Shown piece after piece: positions 6,980-12,171 of a stretch of 12,171 nucleotides of DNA; positions within the stretch are counted from its first letter, which is position 1; every line of letters begins with the position of its first letter. The translations under genes were made by a program, and so were the position numbers. The stretch is from Promethearchaeota archaeon (GTDB lineage: Archaea; Asgardarchaeota; Lokiarchaeia; Sigynarchaeales; SOKP01), in NCBI GenBank assembly GCA_016839635.1, contig JAEOTV010000052.1, forward strand, positions 1 through 12,171, read 5' to 3'. The notes beneath the pieces were generated by a model. That model was given only the letters and a program-made list of their open reading frames with translations. It ran no database searches and was not told the origin of the DNA.

Positions 6980-7010
6980 AATTTTTCTTCTATGTTTGAA
7001 ATTTTTTTTT
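6980..7010 (+). terminator. T-rich terminator after the corrinoid-protein gene
   Basis: Two T-runs, five Ts at 6982-6986 and nine Ts at 7002-7010, follow the stop codon. Oligo-T without a hairpin is the usual archaeal termination signal. Confidence 0.5.
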
Positions 7011-7112
7011 GTATCTAAACTTTAAATCATTTACCATAAAGAATTTATAATTTATAAACACCTTTTTTGATATATTTTATATATCTTTCTTAGTTAGTAT
7101 TGAAGTATATTA

Positions 7113-7193
7113 AATTATAATAAGAAGATTTATACTCTTTTTGAATCGTTTATATCTCAAGGAAATAATTATAATATAATCCTTTCAAGGAGG
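7113..7193 (+). promoter_or_regulatory. Promoter and SD leader of the tusA-iscS-iscU operon
   Basis: TATA-like boxes occur near 7113-7122, 7129-7136 and 7150-7156; the last would give a leader of roughly 20 nt. A perfect SD, AAGGAGG at 7187-7193, is eight bases before a TTG start at 7202. The TCCTT at 7180-7184 can pair with AAGGA at 7159-7163 or partly with the SD itself, so a small RNA switch over the SD is conceivable. Confidence 0.45.
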
Positions 7194-7201
7194 TTTTTAA
7201 A

Positions 7202-7456
7202 TTGAACAATGAACAAAGTGAAGAAACTGAGATTAAAGAGATTTTAGATACTAGAGGCCTTTATTGCCCAGAACCATTATTTGAAGTAAGAAATTTAAGT
7301 GAAACTCTTAATGTAGGGCAATGTTTCAAAGTTATTGCTGATGATCCTGCAGCAGAAGAAGATCTTAAAAGATGGGCTAAAAGAACTGATACAAAAGTGG
7401 TAGAATTTAATAAAAATGGTGAAGATTTAATATTCATTTTTAAGAAAATGAAATAA
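7202..7456 (+). CDS. tusA: TusA-family sulfur carrier protein, 84 aa
   Basis: A small two-layer sulfur carrier that holds sulfur as a persulfide on one cysteine and hands it to acceptors such as Fe-S assembly, tRNA thiolation or molybdopterin synthesis. The diagnostic C-P-x-P motif is CPEP at 22-25 within LDTRGLYCPEPLFEVR, followed by the family's second motif around DDPAAEEDLKRWAKRT (47-62). The start is a TTG at 7202, chosen because AAGGAGG lies at ideal spacing and no ATG is nearby; the conserved domain begins only about ten residues in. It is first in an operon, 16 bp before an IscS-like gene and followed by iscU. The context points to sulfur delivery for Fe-S clusters rather than sulfur oxidation. 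Confidence 0.95.
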   Translation: MNNEQSEETEIKEILDTRGLYCPEPLFEVRNLSETLNVGQCFKVIADDPAAEEDLKRWAKRTDTKVVEFNKNGEDLIFIFKKMK

Positions 7457-7472
7457 CTAAGAGTGTAAAAAA

Positions 7473-8663
7473 ATGAGTGTTTACTTAGATTACCAAGCAG
7501 CTAAACCAGTGGATCCTCGTGTATTTAAAGCTATGAAACCTTATTTTACTAAAGAATTTGGTAATCCATCTTCATTACATAATTATGGATATATTGCTAC
7601 TAATTCTTTAGAAGATGCTAGGATTAAAATTGCTGAGTTTATTAACGCTCCAAGTCCAGATGATATCATCTTTACTTCTGGGGCTACTGAATCAAATAAT
7701 TTAGGAATAATTGGTGCAGCTCTTCGAAATCAGAGAAAAGGAAAACATATTATTATCTCAGAGATTGAGCATATTTCAATATTAAATATTGCTAAATACT
7801 TAGAGAAACAAGGTTTTAGAGTGAGTAGAGTTCCCGTGGACAGATTTGGTATCATTAATCTCGGTAAATTAGAACGAATTATAACTGAGGAGACAATTTT
7901 AATCTCGATTTCTACAGCTAGTAATGAAATTGGGTCACTTCAACCAGTAGAAGAAATTTCGGAACTTGTTCAAAAGAAAGGCATCTGGTTTCATTCTGAT
8001 GCTGTAGCGAGCGAAAGTACCATCCCTATTGATGTACAAAAAGTTCCTTTTGATTTATTGACTTTATCTTCGAATGATATCTATGGCCCAAGGGGAGTAG
8101 GAGCTTTATACCTTAAGAAAGGAGTAAGAGTAAACCCTGTTATTATTGGAGGGGGTCAAGAGAAAGGTATGAGGTCTGGATCTGAGAATATGCCCGGGAT
8201 AATAGGATTTGCCAAAGCAGCTGAAATAATGAAGGCAGAAATAAATGAAGAAGCTGCTCGTTTAAAAATTCTTAGAGATAAATTAATTAGGGAAGTTTTA
8301 AAGATTCCTAAATCATATTTAAATGGGCATCCCGAGAATAGGACGCCCAATAATTCTAATTTCCGGTTTGATTATATTGAAGGCGAATCATTGCTTATCT
8401 CTCTAAAAGATGAAAAAGTGGAGGTAGCAACAGGTTCTGCTTGTTCTTCAAAGACTCTTGAACCATCCCATACGCTCATGTCATGTGGTTTATTGCATGA
8501 AGAGGCACATGGGAGTTTATTATTAACTTTAGGGAGATTTACAGAAGAAAAAGATATTGATAGAATTATAGAAGTATTACCCGGAATAGTAAGAAGGCTA
8601 AGGATTTTATCACCACTTACGCCTTCGGATTTATTAAAAAAATTACAAGAGGAGGAAAATTAA
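7473..8663 (+). CDS. iscS: IscS/NifS-like protein lacking the PLP lysine (Archaeoglobus IscS type), 396 aa
   Basis: The fold is clearly that of class V cysteine desulfurases: LDYQAAKPVDPRV at the start, SGATESNN (69-76), His100 of IEHIS, SNEIG (150-154), Asp176 of FHSDA, RSGSEN (234-239), mobile-loop Cys324 in GSACSS and LGRFT (353-357). The usual S-x-H-K-x-Y-G-P is SSNDIYGP (199-206), so the Schiff-base lysine is Asp202 (codon GAT at 8076-8078) and the preceding His is Asn201. The PLP-contacting Gln is Ala179, and the substrate-carboxylate Arg of the S-x-R motif is Leu350. As I recall, Archaeoglobus fulgidus IscS, crystallised with IscU, has the same Asp swap. It probably assists IscU without normal cysteine desulfurase activity. 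The frame is intact, so this is not a decayed gene. The start has only a weak upstream GAG, suggesting coupling to tusA. Confidence 0.93.
   Translation: MSVYLDYQAAKPVDPRVFKAMKPYFTKEFGNPSSLHNYGYIATNSLEDARIKIAEFINAPSPDDIIFTSGATESNNLGIIGAALRNQRKGKHIIISEIEHISILNIAKYLEKQGFRVSRVPVDRFGIINLGKLERIITEETILISISTASNEIGSLQPVEEISELVQKKGIWFHSDAVASESTIPIDVQKVPFDLLTLSSNDIYGPRGVGALYLKKGVRVNPVIIGGGQEKGMRSGSENMPGIIGFAKAAEIMKAEINEEAARLKILRDKLIREVLKIPKSYLNGHPENRTPNNSNFRFDYIEGESLLISLKDEKVEVATGSACSSKTLEPSHTLMSCGLLHEEAHGSLLLTLGRFTEEKDIDRIIEVLPGIVRRLRILSPLTPSDLLKKLQEEEN
8648..8655 (+). promoter_or_regulatory. Ribosome binding site for iscU inside iscS
   Basis: AGAGGAGG lies within the last codons of iscS, eight bases before the iscU ATG, which begins directly after the iscS stop with no spacer. 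The strong SD and abutting ORFs fix the iscU start and suggest matched expression of the two partners. Confidence 0.85.
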
Positions 8664-9464
8664 ATGAGTGTACATAAATATACTGATAAGGTTATGGACC
8701 ATTTTCGGAATCCACGAAATGTAGGGACAATTGAAAATCCAGATGGATATGGAAAGGTTGGAAACCCGGTATGTGGAGACTTAATGGAAATTTTCATAAA
8801 AGTAGGGAAAAATGACAAAGGGGAAGATATTATTGATGATATTAAATTCAAAACTTTCGGTTGTGGCTCTGCAGTATCAACTTCATCAATGGTAACTGAG
8901 ATGGCTAAAGGATTAACACTTGATGCTGCATATGAGATTACACGAAGCGATGTAGCGGAAGAATTGGATGGATTACCTCCAATTAAAATGCATTGTTCAA
9001 ATCTAGCCGCTGATGCCTTAAAAGCTGCGATAAATAATTATCGTGAGGGTACAAAGCCAGAAGTAGAGGTAGTTACTTCATGTCAACTGGAAGTTCGAGT
9101 AATTCTGGGGATTGATGCGTTTAAGGGGAAAGGAGTCTATCTGGAAGCTCCTGATCTTGAGGAATTAAGAGAGAAGAGAACATTGATAGTCGATACAGGG
9201 GATGATTCTTTAGAGTTGGCACTCAAATTAACTGAATACACTGGAAGAGTTATAGTAGTAACTTCTGCGAAAGGAATCCCTGGAACTGTGGAAATCGCAA
9301 AAGAATTGAAGCAATCTGATGTGAAGATATTGCACCAATCAGAGCTAAATGAGATCAAAGGAGAGCTGGATGAGGTAGAAAAGGTTGTAATACATGATTT
9401 CGACGAGGATGAAAATTACGAACTATTTGTGGATGTAGTTATAATTTTAGATTATAGAAGTTAA
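8664..9464 (+). CDS. iscU: IscU Fe-S scaffold fused to a degenerate thioredoxin-reductase-like domain, 266 aa
   Basis: Residues 1-130 are a complete IscU. The three cluster cysteines are C37 in GNPVCGD, C67 in FGCGSA and C111 in MHCSNL; Asp39, His110 and an LPPIK segment (104-108) are also kept. IscU assembles [2Fe-2S] clusters and hands them on. IscU normally ends near 130-150 aa, but this protein runs on for about 135 residues. After a linker holding Cys140, residues 171-266 resemble the pyridine-nucleotide subdomain of thioredoxin reductase: an opening strand, DTGDDSLELALKLTEYTGRV where TrxR has its glycine-rich loop, then a helix and HQSELNEIKGELDEVEKVVI. The G-x-G-x-x-G loop is broken (TGDDS) and the arginines after the second strand that bind NADPH phosphate are missing, so binding may be lost. 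No stop or frameshift separates the parts. Confidence 0.93.
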   Translation: MSVHKYTDKVMDHFRNPRNVGTIENPDGYGKVGNPVCGDLMEIFIKVGKNDKGEDIIDDIKFKTFGCGSAVSTSSMVTEMAKGLTLDAAYEITRSDVAEELDGLPPIKMHCSNLAADALKAAINNYREGTKPEVEVVTSCQLEVRVILGIDAFKGKGVYLEAPDLEELREKRTLIVDTGDDSLELALKLTEYTGRVIVVTSAKGIPGTVEIAKELKQSDVKILHQSELNEIKGELDEVEKVVIHDFDEDENYELFVDVVIILDYRS

Positions 9465-9475
9465 TTTTTTTTTTT
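9465..9475. terminator. Eleven-T run between convergent genes
   Basis: A run of 11 Ts follows the iscU stop directly and overlaps the stop codon of the convergent HdrD-like gene. It is a plausible archaeal terminator for the plus-strand tus-isc transcript. Confidence 0.5.
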
Positions 9476-10607
9476 ACTTTTTCATTGATTCTAAAATATA
9501 ATCAGTGATGTATTTACTTTCTTTTTCCATTCGATTTTTATAGTTTACATATCTGAAATTAAACACACATAATGGACAAGATGTAACGATTTCTTTAGTT
9601 CCAATATTCTCAAATAATTCTTTTCCAATTTTAATACAAATACTACTATCAACCCCTCTAATGCCTGATCCCGCTCCACAACATGGAGAATCTTTTGGAT
9701 TAGGAGTTAATTCTTTAATTTCTAAACCGCATTTCTTTAAAAGCTCTCGAGGTTCAGAGTATAGAGGACCATTTTTATATTTTCTTCCTACTCGGCAAGG
9801 ATCGTGATATGTAATTGGTTTATTTAATGGTTTTAATGTGATTTTATTGCTTTCTTCCAACTCATAAAGAACATCAATTATGTGTCTCACATTTAGATTG
9901 AAGTCTTTAAAATATTTTCTGTATACTTTATCAAAGGCATATAAACAACCTCCACATGTAACTATTAAATTTTTTACTCCTGTTATTTTAAACATTTCAA
10001 TGTTCTCATGAAAAATTTTCTTAGCTAGTTTAAGATTTCCAGCGGAATATACATATTCACCGCAACATGGTTCTTCTTCCAAAATCTTAAAGTTATAACC
10101 AGCAAGTTTTAAAATTTCATAAGGAGCAAAAGCACTTTCTTTTACTCGAAATGAGGACATGCATCCTAAAAATAACAGAGTATCTGAATCTTTCTTTTCA
10201 AACAATTCTTTTATTTTATAACTCTCAGGTAACCAATTTAGTCTGTCTTCTGGATTTCCACCAACAGAGTTGTCTTTTTCAATAATTCCATTTATTATTT
10301 TATGGTGTACTTCTAAGGGTGCTTGGTTTTCTTCCACGAGCCTAGCTTTTGATGAATGAATAATTTCAGATATCTGAATTTCTTGTTGACAAGTTAAATC
10401 ACACAATCCACATAAAGTACAAGTATAAAGCCCGATGCGTTCATCTTCTGTAATCTGAATATTAGAAAAAACTTTTTCAGCTATTTTTAATCTTCCGTTA
10501 GGAGATTTAAATTCATCGAAAGTAACTTTGTAAGTATCACAAACTTCCATACAATCCATACAATCTATACATGAATTTATTTCGGTTAATAATTCATTAA
10601 CATCCAT
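9474..10607 (-). CDS. HdrD/GlpC-like Fe-S oxidoreductase with two CCG domains, 377 aa
   Basis: Electron-transfer or disulfide-reducing subunit of the HdrD/GlpC/GlcF/LldE superfamily. Two [4Fe-4S] ferredoxin motifs come first: C13, C16, C19, C23 and C63, C66, C69, C73. Two cysteine-rich CCG domains follow: C149, C181-C182-G, C218 and C221 in the first; C271, C309-C310-G, C344 and C347 in the second. All cysteines are present, so both domains could hold the non-cubane type of cluster known from HdrB. No membrane segments are seen. The length fits HdrD or GlcF (about 380-430 aa). No HdrE, HdrABC or FAD-linked GlcD/LldF partner is in the window, so the reaction cannot be fixed: reduction of a heterodisulfide or electron transfer from a hydroxyacid dehydrogenase are both open. 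ATG at 10607, without clear SD. It is divergent from the CoA-disulfide reductase gene. Confidence 0.92.
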   Translation of the reverse strand: MDVNELLTEINSCIDCMDCMEVCDTYKVTFDEFKSPNGRLKIAEKVFSNIQITEDERIGLYTCTLCGLCDLTCQQEIQISEIIHSSKARLVEENQAPLEVHHKIINGIIEKDNSVGGNPEDRLNWLPESYKIKELFEKKDSDTLLFLGCMSSFRVKESAFAPYEILKLAGYNFKILEEEPCCGEYVYSAGNLKLAKKIFHENIEMFKITGVKNLIVTCGGCLYAFDKVYRKYFKDFNLNVRHIIDVLYELEESNKITLKPLNKPITYHDPCRVGRKYKNGPLYSEPRELLKKCGLEIKELTPNPKDSPCCGAGSGIRGVDSSICIKIGKELFENIGTKEIVTSCPLCVFNFRYVNYKNRMEKESKYITDYILESMKK

Positions 10608-10736
10608 TTTAATATCATTTATTTTAATAGTGGATTATTTAGTAATGTTTCTAACTTATAATAACCAAATTTATATTAATCCCCTTATAAAAAAGGTTAA
10701 GATATCAAAATTATTATAGTATAGTTGGCAATTATT
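10608..10736. promoter_or_regulatory. Divergent promoter region
   Basis: This 129-bp region serves both the HdrD-like gene (minus) and the CoA-disulfide reductase-like gene (plus). For the plus strand, TTATAAAA at 10685-10692 gives an expected transcript start near 10714 and a leader of about 23 nt; no SD precedes the ATG at 10737. The minus-strand box is ambiguous among several AT-rich stretches (around 10630 and 10650-10680). The shared region would allow joint control of two redox genes. Confidence 0.45.
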
Positions 10737-12171
10737 ATGGAAAGAGTAGTAATAGTTGGTGGTGTTGCAGGAGGGGCTTCTGCTGCCGCTAGATTAAGAC
10801 GCTTAAAAGAAGACTTCGAAATAATTATGTTAGATCGAGGTCCATACGTATCATTTGCAAATTGCGGATTACCTTACTATGTTGGGAATATAATAAAGGA
10901 TCGTGAATCTTTAGAATTAGTTACACCAGAAATATTCCTCGAGAGATTTAATATTGATGTTCGGGTTAATAATGAGGTAATTTTAATTAATAAAGACAAA
11001 AAAAATGTTGAAGTAAAAGATTTAAAACGATTAAATGAATATACTCTTGATTATGATTATTTAGTTCTAGCAACTGGGTCAAAACCAATAGTTCCTCCAT
11101 TTGCTGGACTTGATGATGTCCCTTATTTTACAATATGGACAATACCAGATGCTATTAAAATACATGATTATGTTGAAAAGTCTCATATAAAAAAAGCAGT
11201 CATTGTCGGAGGAGGTTTTATTGGATTAGAAATGGCAGAAAATTTAGCGCAGAAAGGAGTTAAAATAAAAATCATTGAAATGCTGGATCAAGTCATGCCA
11301 CCAATTGATAAAGAAATAGCTCAATTTATTCATCAAGAATTAATATTGAATGGAGTCTGTCTAGTTTTAGAAGATCCTGTTGATTCATTTGGTAGAAATA
11401 ATAAAGACGAACCGTTTGTTAAAACAAAAAGTGGTAGGATAATAGAAACGGAACTAATAATATTATCTATTGGGATTAGACCAGAAAGCAAACTGGCTAA
11501 AGAAGTTGATTTAGAAGTTAATGAAAGAGGATACATTGTTGTTAATAATAGAATGCAAACATCTATTCCAAGTATTTACGCGGTGGGTGATATTATTCAA
11601 GTTGATCATTTTCAAACTAAAAAGCCAGTGTCCATTGCATTAGCAGGTCCAGCAAATAAACAAGGAAGAATTGCGGCAGATAATATTGCTGGAAGAAGTT
11701 CAGAATATAAAGGAGTTCTAGGAGCATCTGTTGTTAAAGTATTTGATCTAACAGTTGCATCTGTAGGTTTAACAGAAAAACAGTTAAAAAATCTAAATAT
11801 TGAACATAATAAAATCTATATTCATCCTAATAATCATGCAGGCTATTATCCTGGAGCAATACCAATAACATTAAAACTAATTTTTGAAGTTCCAAGTGGC
11901 AAAATCCTTGGAGCTCAAGCTGTTGGTGGTCCAGGTACAGAGAAAAGAATCGATGTGATCTCAACTGTAATAAAATTCAATGGCACTGTTTTTGATTTGG
12001 AAGAACTAGAATTAACATACGCTCCCCCCTATGGTTCTGCTAAAGATCCTGTAAATATGGCAGGTTTTGTTGCATCTAATTATCTCAGAAATGATATGCC
12101 AATTATTCATTGGCATGATTTCACTAATATCACGAATAATGGGAGTATTTTATTAGATGTTCGGACTAAAG
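10737..12171 (+). CDS. CoA-disulfide / NAD(P)H persulfide reductase with C-terminal rhodanese domain (3' end missing)
   Basis: FAD-dependent enzyme of the single-cysteine disulfide reductase family that reduces CoA disulfides, CoA persulfides or polysulfide with NAD(P)H. I translated 478 codons without a stop before the window ends. Visible are the FAD dinucleotide fold VGGVAGGASAA (7-17), the redox cysteine C43 in SFANCGLPYY, the NAD(P)H fold VGGGFIGLE (157-165), the FAD motif YAVGD (281-285), the pair Tyr370-Tyr371 in HAGYYPGA, and Tyr432 in APPYGSAKDPVN. The last two motifs mark the CoA-disulfide reductase branch and argue against a plain NADH oxidase. The final residues (about 453-478, ending LLDVRTK) are the start of a rhodanese domain, as in CoADR-RHD/Npsr proteins, whose total length is about 550-570 aa. 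The catalytic rhodanese cysteine lies beyond the window. Confidence 0.93.
   Translation, partial: MERVVIVGGVAGGASAAARLRRLKEDFEIIMLDRGPYVSFANCGLPYYVGNIIKDRESLELVTPEIFLERFNIDVRVNNEVILINKDKKNVEVKDLKRLNEYTLDYDYLVLATGSKPIVPPFAGLDDVPYFTIWTIPDAIKIHDYVEKSHIKKAVIVGGGFIGLEMAENLAQKGVKIKIIEMLDQVMPPIDKEIAQFIHQELILNGVCLVLEDPVDSFGRNNKDEPFVKTKSGRIIETELIILSIGIRPESKLAKEVDLEVNERGYIVVNNRMQTSIPSIYAVGDIIQVDHFQTKKPVSIALAGPANKQGRIAADNIAGRSSEYKGVLGASVVKVFDLTVASVGLTEKQLKNLNIEHNKIYIHPNNHAGYYPGAIPITLKLIFEVPSGKILGAQAVGGPGTEKRIDVISTVIKFNGTVFDLEELELTYAPPYGSAKDPVNMAGFVASNYLRNDMPIIHWHDFTNITNNGSILLDVRTK

Noticed and set aside
7473..8663. iscS as a decaying pseudogene
   Set aside because: The frame is intact, the catalytic-loop Cys and many structural motifs are kept, and the same replacements are recalled for A. 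fulgidus IscS, so the losses are a subfamily trait.
11333..11536. Minus-strand ORF inside the flavoprotein gene
   Set aside because: It is a shadow of a well-supported coding frame with no motif of its own.
10737..12171. Water-forming NADH oxidase (Nox) for the last gene
   Set aside because: The HAGYYPGA and APPYGSAKDPVN tyrosine motifs and the C-terminal rhodanese start favour the CoA-disulfide/persulfide reductase branch.
1..12171. CRISPR arrays, tRNA or rRNA genes, insertion sequences
   Set aside because: No regularly spaced repeats, cloverleaf-like segments, conserved rRNA stretches or transposase motifs were seen; the only long repeat is the 63-bp inverted pair at 1-178.

Overview
The window is AT-rich DNA that looks archaeal. 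TATA-like boxes lie about 24-26 nt upstream of proposed starts. Strong Shine-Dalgarno (SD) sites (AAGGAGG, AAAGGAG, GAGGAGG) occur beside apparently leaderless starts, and TTG/GTG starts are used. The IscS belongs to the Archaeoglobus-type class that lacks the PLP lysine. The low G+C content, a cold-shock protein, a corrinoid methyl carrier, an HdrD-like protein and long coiled-coil proteins fit an Asgard archaeon (Lokiarchaeia/Promethearchaeota-like). That placement is inference; no marker gene settles it.

Layout. Positions 1-178 hold a perfect 63-bp inverted repeat that duplicates the 3' end of a cold-shock gene (149-391, minus). Next on the minus strand are ribonuclease Z (674-1654) behind a repeat-bearing coiled-coil protein (1665-2981), and a two-gene MacB/LolCDE-like ABC exporter (permease 3088-4998, ATPase 5014-5808). 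The 535-bp gap at 5809-6343 contains a candidate structured RNA of about 160 nt (6059-6221) with its own TATA box and a U-rich end. On the plus strand follow a corrinoid methyl-carrier protein (6344-6979) and a tight sulfur/Fe-S operon: tusA (7202-7456), a PLP-lysine-less iscS (7473-8663) and an iscU whose protein carries a C-terminal thioredoxin-reductase-like domain (8664-9464). Convergent to it is an HdrD/GlpC-like Fe-S oxidoreductase (9474-10607, minus). Divergent from that is a CoA-disulfide/persulfide reductase with the start of a rhodanese domain, cut by the window end (10737-12171).

How the genes may work together. TusA carries persulfide sulfur, IscU is the Fe-S scaffold, and the IscS-like partner keeps the mobile-loop cysteine but has lost the residues that hold PLP and bind cysteine. 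The cassette therefore looks like an Fe-S assembly module fed by sulfide or by a carrier persulfide rather than by cysteine desulfuration. The nearby CoA-disulfide/persulfide reductase-rhodanese protein may belong to the same low-molecular-weight thiol/persulfide economy. The IscU fusion to a degenerate TrxR-like domain and the candidate small RNA are the two least expected items.
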